A stretch of 64,000 bases of DNA from Gallionellaceae bacterium (GCA_030823955.1 JAVBYO010000006.1:70951-134950), one strand, 5' to 3'. Shown: positions 19,601 to 29,071, counted from the stretch's first letter. Notes: a model not told the origin generated them from the letters alone. Program-made: numbers and translations.

Positions 19601-20289
19601 GTCTCCAAGAATATAAGGACATCCTGCATAACGGCCTGTGGAAACAGAATCCCGGCATCGTACAACTGCTCGGCCTGTGCCCCTTGCTGGCAGTCAGCAG
19701 TACGGTGGTGAACGGTGTGAGTCTTGGGCTCGCCACTGCCGTGGTGATGGCATTGAGCGGTGCATCCATCGCCCCTATCCGCAACTATGTGCCGAACGAG
19801 ATCCGCATCCCGGTGTTCATTCTCATCATCGCGGTGCTGGTCACCGTGGTGCAATACCTGATGAACGCCTACATGTACGGCCTGTATGTGGTGCTGGGTA
19901 TCTTCATCCCGCTCATCGTGACCAACTGCATCGTATTAGCGCGCGTGGAAGCATTCGCATCCAAAAATGCACCGTTACCTTCCGCACTGGACGGATTCGC
20001 CATGGGGCTGGGGCTGACTGCGGTGTTGGGGGTGCTCGGTGCAATGCGTGAAATCATCGGCAAGGGCACCCTGTTCTCCGGCATCGATCTCGCACTGGGC
20101 GATATGGCGCAAGGCTGGGTGTTGCATATCATCCCCGACTACAAAGGTTTCCTCATCGCCATCCTGCCACCCGGTGCCTTCATCGGCTTGGGTTTGCTCA
20201 TTGCGGGCAAGAACTGGCTCAACCTGCGTGCGGAAGCAAAACGCAAGACGACCGCCCCCTCCTCCGATAGCGCAGCCGTTACGGCATGA
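19597..20289 (+). CDS. rnfE: Rnf electron transport complex subunit E
   Basis: A 230-residue membrane protein of the RnfE/NqrD family, partner of RnfA. Signatures: [23 protein letters not shown] at the N-terminus and [14 protein letters not shown] in the middle, both carrying the Cys residues thought to hold the intramembrane iron centre. It overlaps rnfG and nth by four bases. Confidence 0.96.
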   Translation: MSLQEYKDILHNGLWKQNPGIVQLLGLCPLLAVSSTVVNGVSLGLATAVVMALSGASIAPIRNYVPNEIRIPVFILIIAVLVTVVQYLMNAYMYGLYVVLGIFIPLIVTNCIVLARVEAFASKNAPLPSALDGFAMGLGLTAVLGVLGAMREIIGKGTLFSGIDLALGDMAQGWVLHIIPDYKGFLIAILPPGAFIGLGLLIAGKNWLNLRAEAKRKTTAPSSDSAAVTA

Positions 20290-20915
20290 ACGCTGCCAAG
20301 CGCCGCGAGATATTCCTGCGCCTGCAAGCGGCCAATCCACACCCCACCACCGAGCTGCAACACAAGACCCCGTTCGAACTGCTGGTCGCGGTGATCCTCT
20401 CGGCGCAAGCCACCGATAAAAGTGTGAACCTCGCCACGCGCGAACTGTTCCTCGTTGCCAATACGCCGCAAAAGATTTTTGACCTAGGCGAAGCGGGACT
20501 GCGCGAATATGTGCAACGCATCGGCCTGTATCAGACCAAGAGCAAACACATCATCCGCATGTGCCAGATCCTGCTGGAGCAACACAGCGGCAAAGTGCCG
20601 CAGACGCGTGAAGCGCTGGAAGCCTTGCCCGGCGTGGGCCGCAAGACCGCCAATGTGATTCTCAATACCGCCTTCGGGCAGCCCACCATCGCCGTCGACA
20701 CCCACATCTTCCGCATCAGCAACCGCATCGGACTGGCACCCGGCAAGGATGTGGCGGAAGTGGAAAAAAAACTGATGAAATTCGTGCCGGACGAATTCAA
20801 GCTTGATGCCCATCACTGGCTCATCCTGCACGGGCGTTATGTGTGCATGGCACGCAAGCCCAAGTGTCCCGAATGTATCATCCGAGATCTGTGCGAGTTT
20901 CGCGACAAGCTCTGA
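20286..20915 (+). CDS. nth: Endonuclease III (DNA glycosylase/AP lyase)
   Basis: A 209-residue base-excision-repair enzyme for oxidised pyrimidines. Helix-hairpin-helix [13 protein letters not shown] contains the catalytic Lys; the catalytic Asp is in VDTHIFR. The Fe4S cluster Cys pattern C-x6-C-x2-C-x5-C is seen at the C-terminus ([17 protein letters not shown]). It is translationally coupled to rnfE, as in enterobacterial rsxABCDGE-nth. Confidence 0.97.
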   Translation: MNAAKRREIFLRLQAANPHPTTELQHKTPFELLVAVILSAQATDKSVNLATRELFLVANTPQKIFDLGEAGLREYVQRIGLYQTKSKHIIRMCQILLEQHSGKVPQTREALEALPGVGRKTANVILNTAFGQPTIAVDTHIFRISNRIGLAPGKDVAEVEKKLMKFVPDEFKLDAHHWLILHGRYVCMARKPKCPECIIRDLCEFRDKL

Positions 20916-20944
20916 CCCGGCACAAATCCCCCTACTTGAGGCAT

Positions 20945-20964
20945 GCCTACTCGCATCGGTAGGC
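20945..20964 (+). terminator. Hairpin after nth, possible end of the rnf operon
   Basis: GCCTAC and GTAGGC (20945-20950, 20959-20964) form a 6-bp stem with an 8-nt loop 30 bases after the nth stop. A short GGCTTTCCCCC follows rather than a true T run, so it is only a weak terminator candidate. Confidence 0.35.
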
Positions 20965-21040
20965 GGCTTTCCCCCGCTATTCGACGCATATCGCCGTGTC
21001 GGATATGTGACAATCCACCACTGTAAAACCACCACAATAA

Positions 21041-21063
21041 AGCTCCCGACCCAACAGGGAGCT
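21041..21063 (+). promoter_or_regulatory. Leader hairpin before the soluble chemoreceptor gene
   Basis: AGCTCCC and GGGAGCT form a 7-bp stem with a 9-nt loop, ending four bases before the AGGAGAGAG ribosome-binding site of the next gene. It could be an mRNA 5' stabilising hairpin; no terminator-type T run follows. Confidence 0.35.
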
Positions 21064-21077
21064 ACTAGGAGAGAGAC

Positions 21078-22205
21078 ATGTTCGGCGGAAGACTCAAGGA
21101 AGAACTTCGTACCACGCAATTGCGGTTGGCACAGTCTGAAAACGAAATCGGCAGACTGCGGGATGCGCTAAACAGGGCGGAAGGTGAACTCGATATCGCG
21201 CAGAGCGGGATGCGACAGGCACAAACCGAATGTGAAGTATCCAAACTGATCTATCGCAACATGCAGACCTTTGGCGAGTCGTTCACGGCGATGCAGCAGT
21301 CGCAGGTCGCGGCCGCGCAAGCCCTGAAAGAAGAGAAAGCAAACGCGATTGAGGCCGCCAATGTGTCCGCCGGTAACGGCGAATCCGTGGAAAAGATCGC
21401 GCGTAGCCTGGATGCTTTGTCCTCGGACACCCTGCAATCTTCCGGCAATGTGGAGAACCTAGCCCAGCGTGCCGCCCAGATCGGCAGTATCGTGCAGTTG
21501 ATTAAGGAGATCGCCGACCAGACCAATCTGCTGGCGCTCAACGCCGCTATCGAGGCGGCACGCGCCGGTGAACAGGGGCGCGGCTTTGCCGTGGTGGCCG
21601 ACGAGGTCCGCAAGCTGGCCGAGCGCACCTCGAATGCCACCAGCGAGATCTCCACCATCGTGACTGCGATCCAGGGCGAGACCAAACAGACTCAGGTGCA
21701 AATGGCCGATCTCGCCAGCAAATCGCAAGAATTCAGCGTCAACGTCGGCGGTGTGATGACCAGCATGAAACATCTGCTCGGCCTGTCCCACCAGATGGAG
21801 GGAACCATTTCGGCGGCAGCCCTGCGCAGCTTCGTTGAAGTCGCCAAGATCGATCATGTGCTCTACAAGTTCGAGATCTACAAGGTGTTCATGGGCATCT
21901 CCGAGCGCACCGCCGACAGTTTCGCTTCCCACACGGCCTGCCGTTTGGGCAAGTGGTACTACGAAGGTGAAGGCAAAGACTGCTTCTCCAAACTCGACGG
22001 TTATGCCGCCGTGGCAAATCCCCATCAGGCCTTCCATCAATACGGCAAAGAAGCCGTCTCCGAATTCACTGCGGGCAACCCTTTGCGCGGCATGGAGCTG
22101 GTGGCGAAGATGGAGGCAGCTAGTATGGAAGTGTTGGCGAATCTGGAACGTATCGCGACCGCAGGCGAGGGAGACAGCAGCCTGTTATGCCACTCCCCCG
22201 GATAA
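21078..22205 (+). CDS. Soluble methyl-accepting chemotaxis protein with CZB domain
   Basis: A 375-residue cytoplasmic chemoreceptor without membrane segments. An N-terminal coiled coil (about 1-50, heptad-like [17 protein letters not shown]) leads into the signalling hairpin with the conserved tip ([20 protein letters not shown]), and then a C-terminal CZB domain (about 250-355) with [21 protein letters not shown] and HQAFHQ, supplying the 3-His/1-Cys zinc site. CZB receptors of this layout are known to respond to zinc or to hypochlorous acid through the Cys. AGGAGAG precedes the ATG. It is a paralogue, in domain terms, of the membrane receptor at 3473-4942. Confidence 0.88.
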   Translation: MFGGRLKEELRTTQLRLAQSENEIGRLRDALNRAEGELDIAQSGMRQAQTECEVSKLIYRNMQTFGESFTAMQQSQVAAAQALKEEKANAIEAANVSAGNGESVEKIARSLDALSSDTLQSSGNVENLAQRAAQIGSIVQLIKEIADQTNLLALNAAIEAARAGEQGRGFAVVADEVRKLAERTSNATSEISTIVTAIQGETKQTQVQMADLASKSQEFSVNVGGVMTSMKHLLGLSHQMEGTISAAALRSFVEVAKIDHVLYKFEIYKVFMGISERTADSFASHTACRLGKWYYEGEGKDCFSKLDGYAAVANPHQAFHQYGKEAVSEFTAGNPLRGMELVAKMEAASMEVLANLERIATAGEGDSSLLCHSPG

Positions 22206-22227
22206 ACGGCGGGGATACACCAACCCT

Positions 22228-22265
22228 TTGACCAGCCGCCCGCGTTGACGCGGGCGGCTGGTCAA
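22228..22265. terminator. Long perfect hairpin after the chemoreceptor gene
   Basis: A 17-bp perfect stem (TTGACCAGCCGCCCGCG / CGCGGGCGGCTGGTCAA) with a TTGA tetraloop. It lacks a T run on either strand, so it is either a factor-assisted terminator or an mRNA 3'-end stabiliser, or a relic of a palindromic repeat. Confidence 0.5.
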
Positions 22266-22297
22266 GGGACAATCCCGCGCTCCATCAAGGTGTGTTT

Positions 22298-22720
22298 ATG
22301 TTCAATCCGACCCGAGACCAAGCGCGGCAGTTCCTGTTCGAATCCTGGCGCAAACGCCGTGCGGGTGAATTGCTCACCCCGCTGGAAGACCTCACCGCCC
22401 AGCTCATGGAGAAACATCCCGAATACCACGCGCTGTTTAATGATCCGGAAGCCAATCAGGACAAGGAATACAGCGCGGACGGTGATGTGGTGAACCCGTT
22501 CCTGCATCTGATGATGCATCTGACGCTGGAAGAACAGATCAGCATCGGTCAACCGCATGGCATCCGTGCTCAATTCACCCGGCTGACCCAGAAATACGAA
22601 TCCGAACACGAGGCGCAACACGCCATGATGGACTGTCTGGGCGAGATGATCTGGCAGGCCCAGCGCAACCAGACCGCCCCCGATGCGGCGATCTATCTGG
22701 CGTGTCTGGAGAAACAATGA
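22298..22720 (+). CDS. DUF1841 family protein
   Basis: A 140-residue soluble protein of the DUF1841 family found in beta- and gammaproteobacteria; the N-terminus FNPTRDQARQFLFE and the middle HPFLHLMMHL-like segment (NPFLHLMMHLTLEEQ) are typical. The ATG at 22298 has AAGGTG six bases upstream and is preferred to a GTG six bases earlier. It overlaps the adenosyltransferase start (ATGA). Function unknown. Confidence 0.82.
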   Translation: MFNPTRDQARQFLFESWRKRRAGELLTPLEDLTAQLMEKHPEYHALFNDPEANQDKEYSADGDVVNPFLHLMMHLTLEEQISIGQPHGIRAQFTRLTQKYESEHEAQHAMMDCLGEMIWQAQRNQTAPDAAIYLACLEKQ

Positions 22721-23259
22721 GGCTGGGAAAGATCACCACACGCACCGGGGATGACGGCAGCACCGGACTGGCGGACGGCAGCCGTGTCGCCAAAAACAGT
22801 GCGCGTATCAGCGCGCTCGGCGCGCTGGATGAACTGAACAGCCAGCTCGGCCTGTTGCTCTGCGAATCCTTGCCGCAGGATGTCGCGCACATCCTGCACT
22901 CCATCCAGAACGATCTGTTCGATCTGGGCGGCGCACTGGCAACCGCCACTGGCGGAGAACTTGCCCCGGACAAACTCGCCCGGCTGGATAATGCCATCGC
23001 CCGCTACAACGCTGCACTCCCGCCGCTCAGGGAATTCATTCTGCCGGGCGGTACCCGTGCGGCGGCACTGTGCCATGTCTGTCGCACTGTGGCACGCCGC
23101 GCAGAACGCGACCTGGTCGCCCTCGGGCAGACCGAATCATTACCCGGCAATGGTTTATCCTACCTCAATCGCCTGTCCGACCTGCTGTTCGTGCTGGCCC
23201 GCACCTTGAACCGGGACGCAAACCTGACTGAACCCCAGTGGCAAACGAAATTAAGCTGA
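22717..23259 (+). CDS. PduO-type cob(I)alamin adenosyltransferase
   Basis: A 180-residue ATP:cob(I)alamin adenosyltransferase making adenosylcobalamin. The N-terminal ATP loop (TRTGDDGSTGLADGSR) and the C-terminal signature (RTVARRAERDLVAL, LNRLSDLLFVLAR) are intact. The ATG at 22717 overlaps the DUF1841 stop. No corrinoid synthesis or B12-dependent enzyme is seen nearby and no cobalamin riboswitch is visible. Confidence 0.92.
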   Translation: MRLGKITTRTGDDGSTGLADGSRVAKNSARISALGALDELNSQLGLLLCESLPQDVAHILHSIQNDLFDLGGALATATGGELAPDKLARLDNAIARYNAALPPLREFILPGGTRAAALCHVCRTVARRAERDLVALGQTESLPGNGLSYLNRLSDLLFVLARTLNRDANLTEPQWQTKLS

Positions 23260-23299
23260 AACACATTCCCGCCCGCTCGGGAAAGGATGGAATTTCCCG

Positions 23300-23328
23300 C
23301 TGACGGGCGATTCGGAAGCCGTTATACT
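23300..23328 (+). promoter_or_regulatory. Candidate sigma-70 promoter for the CBS-domain gene
   Basis: CTGACG (23300-23305), 17 bases, then TATACT (23323-23328). The -10 differs from consensus at one base and the spacing is ideal. It lies 45 bases before the ATG of the CBS-domain gene. Confidence 0.5.
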
Positions 23329-23373
23329 TCGCACCCGGAAAGTAACGAACAACAAGATCTACGGAGAGTATCC

Positions 23374-23949
23374 ATGCCACACCACAAGCCACATACTTTG
23401 CAAACGTTTACCGAGCTGTCCAACATCCTGCTGCCGAGCAACGAGCCTTGGCAGGTCGAGCTGACCGATCCGGCCGCCTCGGTCATGACCGATTTCAATG
23501 TGCGCGCGCTATTCAAGGTCGCGGCTGAAGACACCATTGATGAAGCACTGCAAAAAATGAAGGTTGCCGGTCTGCGTATCGGCTTCGTCGTTGACGGCAC
23601 TTCCGACAAGATCCTCGGCATGATCACTTCTTACGACATCATGGGCGAAAAACCGATGCGCTACCTGCAAAGCGTCGGTTTCGCCGATCGCGGTGTCACC
23701 CATAAGGACATCAAAGTCAAAGACATCATGGAAAAGGTCGAAGACTGGGTCAGCGTCGAAATGAAGAACGTCGATATCGTCAACGTTCAGGCGTTGCTGG
23801 ATGTGTTCCAGAAAACCGGACGCACCCATCTTCCGGTCATCGACAGCCATGAAGGGAAAGAACATCACCTGCGCGGCCTGTTCTCCTCCGCCAAGGTTCT
23901 GCGTTTGACCGACTTCGCCCGCCGCAAAGCAGCTCACGGCAAAGTCTGA
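23374..23949 (+). CDS. CBS-domain protein
   Basis: A 191-residue soluble protein with two CBS motifs (about 37-95 and 110-180), the pair expected to form one Bateman module binding adenine nucleotides. No fused catalytic domain. The ATG at 23374 has ACGGAGAG upstream; the frame is open further 5' but that part is the promoter region. It ends in a strong terminator. Role unknown beyond nucleotide sensing. Confidence 0.85.
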   Translation: MPHHKPHTLQTFTELSNILLPSNEPWQVELTDPAASVMTDFNVRALFKVAAEDTIDEALQKMKVAGLRIGFVVDGTSDKILGMITSYDIMGEKPMRYLQSVGFADRGVTHKDIKVKDIMEKVEDWVSVEMKNVDIVNVQALLDVFQKTGRTHLPVIDSHEGKEHHLRGLFSSAKVLRLTDFARRKAAHGKV

Positions 23950-23967
23950 TTCGGTCTCGAAACAGGC

Positions 23968-24001
23968 AAAAAGGCGCACCGTGAAAACGGTGCGCCTTTT
24001 T
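23968..24001. terminator. Bidirectional rho-independent terminator
   Basis: A perfect 15-bp stem (AAAAAGGCGCACCGT / ACGGTGCGCCTTTTT) with a GAAA tetraloop. T runs on both strands let it end the CBS gene from the left and the 59-codon gene on the minus strand from the right. Confidence 0.92.
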
Positions 24002-24007
24002 TACTTA

Positions 24008-24187
24008 TTAAACCGCCAAACGGTCGGCGCTTTTCTCACTCCGGTTAGGAGCCTCCTCGCAAGCTTCATCTTCTGTCGGCAGCAATTCTTTTTTTCTGGC
24101 GCGCACAAGCAACTCCAAACTCAATCGGGTCGGTCGGCGACTCTTGATTTCCGCCTCGGTAACGTAAACTTTCTCATCAGTGATCAT
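24008..24187 (-). CDS. Small hypothetical protein, 59 residues
   Basis: An ATG-started reading frame of 59 codons with a good AGAGGG ribosome-binding site six bases upstream, ending seven bases before a strong terminator. It starts MITDEKVYVTEAEIKSRRPT and is charged throughout (runs RARKKE, EDEACEE), with a single Cys and no membrane segment. It lies 81 bases after the stop of the 1600-residue signalling gene in the same direction, so it may be its operon partner. I recognise no family. Coding status rests on the ribosome-binding site, terminator and position; comparison with relatives was not possible. Confidence 0.55.
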   Translation of the reverse strand: MITDEKVYVTEAEIKSRRPTRLSLELLVRARKKELLPTEDEACEEAPNRSEKSADRLAV

Positions 24188-24268
24188 ATTGCCCTCTTTC
24201 TTTGACCGTCTTGAATCAACGGATATATTGCCGAACTACGAGTACACCCTATTGTTTGCGGGCCTAAT

Positions 24269-27200
24269 CTATACCGGGGCGATGAACAGATCGACAAAAG
24301 TGTCGGCATCGACCGGCCTCCCGAGGAAATAGCCCTGCCCTGTTTGGCAACCTATTTGACGCAATACCTCAAGCTGCTCCGAAGTTTCAATCCCTTCGGC
24401 AATGGTGTGCAGTTGCAGCGCCGTACTCACTCCGTGGATCGCCGTGGCGATACCCCTGTCACTCTCCTCAACGGTGATGCCATCGACGAACTGGTTCGGT
24501 ATCTTGAGAAACGAGATCGGGAATGACTTGAGATACGACAGCGAGGAATAGCCGGTGCCGAAGTCGTCGATGGCAATGGGTATCCCCTCCAACTCGATCT
24601 TGTGCAGCCTGCGCGACAACTCTTCACTGCTGTTCATCAACGTGCGCTCGGTGATCTCGATCCCGATGGAGCCGGCAGGCAAACGGTAACGCGTCAACTG
24701 CCGCGTAATGATGGACAGCAAGGGCTGGCGCAGCAATTGACGCGCGGCGACATTGACAAAAAGCGTGCCGGGCAGCCCCTTGCCTTTCTTGCGCCATTTG
24801 CTCAATTGCTCGGCGGCATGTTCGATCACCCATTCGCCGAGGTCCAGGATGAGATCGGACTCTTCCGCGATAGGGATAAAATCCGCCGGGCCGACCGGGC
24901 CGAATAATTTGCTGTCCCAACGCAATAACGCTTCCGCGCCAACGAGCTTACCGGTTTGAATATCGAATTCCGGCTGAAACACCAATCTCAACTCGCTCTC
25001 TTCGATCGCCTTGTGCAGTGCATTCTCCAGCTCGATACGATGGGTAATTCTGTCTTTCAGATCGGAGGTGAAGAACTGGTAGCTGTCCTTGCCCTTTTCC
25101 TTGGCCTGATACATGGCCGAATCAGCGTTCTTGGTCAGCGTTTCCAGATCCTCGGCGTCCTTGGGGTAAATCGCGATACCGATACTGGCGGAAACAAATA
25201 CCTGCTGGTCTTTGATCAGATAAGGCTTGGATACCTTTTCCAGAATACGCTGCGCGGTATTGGCGATCTGCGTCTCCGTAACATCTTCCAGTAATACGTT
25301 AAATTCGTCACCGCCGATGCGCGCCACGGTATCTTCGCCGCGCACGCACAAGTTCAATCTTTCTGCGGCCTGTTGCAGCAGGATGTCACCGGCATCATGT
25401 CCCAGGTTGTCGTTCACGTTTTTGAAATTATCCAAATCAAGGAACATCAGCGCAAAGTTGTTGCCGCGCCGTTTTGCACGGGCAAAGGCCTGCGCCATAC
25501 GCCCCTTGAGCTCATTGCGGTTGGGCAGATCGGTCAATTCGTCATGGGCGACCATATATTCGAGCCTCTGCTGCGAAGCTTTGATCAGTGTGATGTCCGA
25601 GAAGATGGCAATGTAGTTGGTAAGCTCGCCCAACTCGTCACGGATCGTATTGATGGTCAGCCATTCCAGATACAGACTGCCATCCTTGCGCTTATTCCAT
25701 AACTCGCCCTGCCACCAGCCTTGGGCGTTGAGATCTTTCCACATGGCCGCATAAAACTTGGCATCCTGTTTACCCGAACCCAGTAGCTTTGGGGTCAGGC
25801 CGATAACATCGGACGCCTCATAGCCGGTGACTTTGGTAAAAGCGTGGTTGACCTTGATGATGTTCTGATTGATATCGGTGATCACGATACCTTCGTTGGC
25901 CGAATCGAAGAACTTGGCGGTCAACTTTTTCTGCTCGTCCAGTTCCTTGCGTTCGGTGATATTGATCGCCTGGCTGCATACCGCCCTGATCGAACCCTGC
26001 TCGTCATTGATCGGATAGCAGATGAATTCGAACCACTGCTGCTGATTGGCGATCTGGATACGCTCTTCCGCTTCCACGCGATTTTTTCTGTGCAACACAT
26101 CGAAGTGCAATTTCTCAAAAATGGCGGCGAGCGGTTCGGGGAATAATTGCGTATCCGTTTTGCCGATGACCTGACTTTGAGCCAACCCGAAGGTGATCTC
26201 AAAGGCTTTGTTCACAAACTGGTACTGACCGGCGGGATCTTTGATGCTGATGTGCATGGGTGAGTTCTGCATCACCGCAACCAGGCGCTCCTGGCTGGCC
26301 TCAATGTCGTGCTGCGCATTGACCAACTCGGTTTCGTCGATGAAGGTGATGATCACTCCGCCCAGCGTTTGATCCTGCGAGGTGTAGGGGAAACACAGCA
26401 CGTTGTAGTGTTTGCCGCCAAAGCTGATCTGTTGCTGGCGCTTGATGCCATCTGTCATGGCCTGCTTCGCGGCACCCAGCACCTCTATCAGCGGAAGCGT
26501 GATCACGGGTATCGACTTGCCGAGCGTATGTACGCTAAAGCCGAACAGGCTGGCGGCCTCTTTGTTGTAGCGCTGTAAACGCAAGTCATGATCCAGCAGG
26601 ACGAGAGAGAAACCGGTACTGTTTTGCAGGTTTTCCAGCTCGGTATTCACCAGGCTCAGTTCGCCGCCCTTGACGATCAATTCCTCATTGACGGTGGTCA
26701 GTTCCTCATTGGTAGACTGCAGCTCTTCGTTGGACGCTTCCAGCTCTTCGTTGGAAGATTGCAACTCTTCATTGGCTGCCTGCATTTCTTCGTTCAATGC
26801 CTGCAACTCTTCATTGGAAGTTTCCAGCTCCTCAATGACGGTTTGCAAATGCTCGCGCGTAGCGATCAGCTCATCCTCAAGCTCGCTGTTATTGGCCTGC
26901 GGATGGTCCTCTATGGGCTCGCCTCCCGTCTGGGTGGACAGCGAGATGAAACTGATCAGAAACTGTTTTTGATCGTCGCGTGACACCACCGGATGCACTT
27001 CGATCTTGACGCTGTGTCCGACTCTGTTTTTAACCGGGCGTATCCGTCCCTTCGCGATGGTGTGCTTGAGGTCGGCATGATGTACCAGCGTTTGCACCTC
27101 GGTACGCCACTCGCGGCGCAATAATTGCGCCAAGTTCGTTTCCAGCTTGCCGGCGGGAAAATGCAAGAAAGTCTGCATATCGCCGTGCACTTCGATCACA

Positions 27201-29071
27201 TCCAGCTCTTTGTTGATCAACACGCTGGGCGGCGCGTAAATCTCGGAGAGCGCTTTCTGCAACTTGTTCTCCGGCCTGCGCGGAGACCGCTCGGTGAGGG
27301 TGATCGACGGCTTTGGACCCGCACTTGCATCCTGGCTGGAATACAAGGGGATAGGAATGATCTGGTCTTTTGCGGCGACACGTTTGAAGATACGCGCCTC
27401 CTTGCTCACGGGAAGAAACAGGTTGTCCTGATGGACGATGCTCTCGGATTTTCCCAGGAACAAATACGCCGACGGCCGCAGCGCAAAGTGAAAAATGGAC
27501 AGCACCCGTGTTTGCAGCAAAGGCTGAAAATAAATCAGCAGATTGCGGCAACTGACCAAGTCCAGCCGCAAAAAAGGCGGGTCGAGAACCAAGTCCTGCC
27601 GGGCAAAAACAACCATATCCCGAATCGGGCGCGCGATTTCGTAGAGATCGGCTTTTTTGCTGAAGTAGCGCGCGGTCGTGTCGGCACTGACTTCTGCCAG
27701 CGAGCTTTCCGAGTATATCCCCTTGCGCGCGACTGCCATGGCATCCATGTCAATGTCGGTGGCGAATATCTGGATGCGGTAATCGCTCATCCTGCTGCCC
27801 AGAATATCCGACAGCAAGATACCGATCGAATACGCCTCCTCTCCCGTGGCACACGCCGGAACCCAGATACGAATCTCATCTCCCGGTTCTTTCAGAGATA
27901 TGATTTCCCCCAATATCTTGCGCAAGCCTTCGAAGTTGTTCCGGTCGCGAAAGAATGCGGTAACCGAAATCAAAATATCTTTACTGAGCTTGCTCAGCTC
28001 GTCGGGATTCTTGCTGCAAAAATCAAAATAGGCGGCGAGATTGCTCAGGCGGTTCGCCGCCATACGGCGTTCAACACGGCGCGACAACGTCGCCTCTTTG
28101 TAGCCGGAAAAATCTATCTTGGAATGTTTGTAAACCATTTGCAGCAGGCCCTTCATCGTGGCCGGTGCATTTTCCTGCTTGGTGGCGCGGTTGATTAAAC
28201 CGTGCGCCCGCGCGATCGCCGTGATTTCTTCGGCGATGCCTTTGCAACTCAACACCCATTCGACACATCCGGTGCTGATCGCCGCCTGCGGCATGCCGCT
28301 GTATTTCGCCGCTTCGGGATCCTGGGCAAAGGTGAACCCCCCGGCCGCCTTGATCGCGGCAATACCTGCCGCGCCATCCGAACCGGTACCGGACAGAATC
28401 ACGCCGATGGCATCCTCGCCCTTTTCTTCGGCCATGGAATTGAACAGGGCGGTCGCCGAAGGTTTGGGCAGAATGGTCTTGCCCGGAACCAGCAAACGCA
28501 TCACGCCATCTTTCAAGATGATGTTCCAATTGGCGGGCGTGACATAAATGACGTTGGCTAACGGAGCCTCCCCGTCTTCAGCATCTTTCACCAGCATCGT
28601 CGTTTCGCGCGCGAGCAGCGGCACCATCATGCTGCGATGTGTAGGGGACAGATGCTGAACGACGATATAGGGAACACCCAGATCATCAGGCAGAGCCCCG
28701 ATCAGATCTGAGAGTGCTTCCAAACCACCGGCCGATGCACCGATACCAACAATGAAGTTACGTTCTTCGGCAGGTGCAGCCGCCGGGGCGGCTTTCTTGG
28801 CAGCGACCTTGCGCGGTTTGGGGGATTTCTTGCTGGCTTTGGCGGCGAGGAAATTAAGTTCTTCTACCGATGAATTGACGGGTACTTCGGGGGATTTTTT
28901 TACTTTACCGATGAGCGTCTTGGCGCCCTTCGCGATAACGGATGGCGGCGGTGGCGGCTTGGCCATGCTGGCTGCAACGGGCTTAACGCTTTTCGACTTG
29001 GCGGTACTGGCAGGCTTCTTGGCTTTGCTGACGGCAGGTTCGACAATCTTTGTTCGACTAACTTTGCTCAC
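24269..29071 (-). CDS. CheB-CheR-PAS-GGDEF-EAL multidomain signalling protein
   Basis: A 1600-residue cytoplasmic protein. Order: a Lys/Ala/Pro-rich disordered tail (1-103); a CheB methylesterase domain with GASAGG Ser, QHLSPTH His and GTGSDGA Asp (105-290); a CheR methyltransferase (300-555) with the SAM motif PACATGEEAYS; a PAS-like region; a coiled coil built of NEEL repeats (735-810); three PAS domains (820-1185); GGDEF (motif near 1251, with an upstream RGED inhibitory site); and EAL (EALLR near 1378, DDFGTG near 1500). Catalytic residues of both c-di-GMP domains look intact, although LKID is LKIP. It would link receptor-style methylation chemistry to c-di-GMP turnover. GTG start. It follows a response regulator gene. 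Confidence 0.88.
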   Translation of the reverse strand: MSKVSRTKIVEPAVSKAKKPASTAKSKSVKPVAASMAKPPPPPSVIAKGAKTLIGKVKKSPEVPVNSSVEELNFLAAKASKKSPKPRKVAAKKAAPAAAPAEERNFIVGIGASAGGLEALSDLIGALPDDLGVPYIVVQHLSPTHRSMMVPLLARETTMLVKDAEDGEAPLANVIYVTPANWNIILKDGVMRLLVPGKTILPKPSATALFNSMAEEKGEDAIGVILSGTGSDGAAGIAAIKAAGGFTFAQDPEAAKYSGMPQAAISTGCVEWVLSCKGIAEEITAIARAHGLINRATKQENAPATMKGLLQMVYKHSKIDFSGYKEATLSRRVERRMAANRLSNLAAYFDFCSKNPDELSKLSKDILISVTAFFRDRNNFEGLRKILGEIISLKEPGDEIRIWVPACATGEEAYSIGILLSDILGSRMSDYRIQIFATDIDMDAMAVARKGIYSESSLAEVSADTTARYFSKKADLYEIARPIRDMVVFARQDLVLDPPFLRLDLVSCRNLLIYFQPLLQTRVLSIFHFALRPSAYLFLGKSESIVHQDNLFLPVSKEARIFKRVAAKDQIIPIPLYSSQDASAGPKPSITLTERSPRRPENKLQKALSEIYAPPSVLINKELDVIEVHGDMQTFLHFPAGKLETNLAQLLRREWRTEVQTLVHHADLKHTIAKGRIRPVKNRVGHSVKIEVHPVVSRDDQKQFLISFISLSTQTGGEPIEDHPQANNSELEDELIATREHLQTVIEELETSNEELQALNEEMQAANEELQSSNEELEASNEELQSTNEELTTVNEELIVKGGELSLVNTELENLQNSTGFSLVLLDHDLRLQRYNKEAASLFGFSVHTLGKSIPVITLPLIEVLGAAKQAMTDGIKRQQQISFGGKHYNVLCFPYTSQDQTLGGVIITFIDETELVNAQHDIEASQERLVAVMQNSPMHISIKDPAGQYQFVNKAFEITFGLAQSQVIGKTDTQLFPEPLAAIFEKLHFDVLHRKNRVEAEERIQIANQQQWFEFICYPINDEQGSIRAVCSQAINITERKELDEQKKLTAKFFDSANEGIVITDINQNIIKVNHAFTKVTGYEASDVIGLTPKLLGSGKQDAKFYAAMWKDLNAQGWWQGELWNKRKDGSLYLEWLTINTIRDELGELTNYIAIFSDITLIKASQQRLEYMVAHDELTDLPNRNELKGRMAQAFARAKRRGNNFALMFLDLDNFKNVNDNLGHDAGDILLQQAAERLNLCVRGEDTVARIGGDEFNVLLEDVTETQIANTAQRILEKVSKPYLIKDQQVFVSASIGIAIYPKDAEDLETLTKNADSAMYQAKEKGKDSYQFFTSDLKDRITHRIELENALHKAIEESELRLVFQPEFDIQTGKLVGAEALLRWDSKLFGPVGPADFIPIAEESDLILDLGEWVIEHAAEQLSKWRKKGKGLPGTLFVNVAARQLLRQPLLSIITRQLTRYRLPAGSIGIEITERTLMNSSEELSRRLHKIELEGIPIAIDDFGTGYSSLSYLKSFPISFLKIPNQFVDGITVEESDRGIATAIHGVSTALQLHTIAEGIETSEQLEVLRQIGCQTGQGYFLGRPVDADTFVDLFIAPV

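Noticed and set aside
20945-21063. Hairpins between nth and the chemoreceptor gene as a c-di-GMP riboswitch
   Set aside because: Neither the GEMM core sequences nor the tetraloop/receptor pattern is present; the hairpins are simple.
26640-26880. Tandem-looking repeats in the CheB-CheR-GGDEF-EAL gene that could suggest a CRISPR or minisatellite
   Set aside because: The repeats are in-frame 7-residue NEELQ-type units encoding a coiled coil typical of CheB/CheR hybrids; there are no unique spacers.
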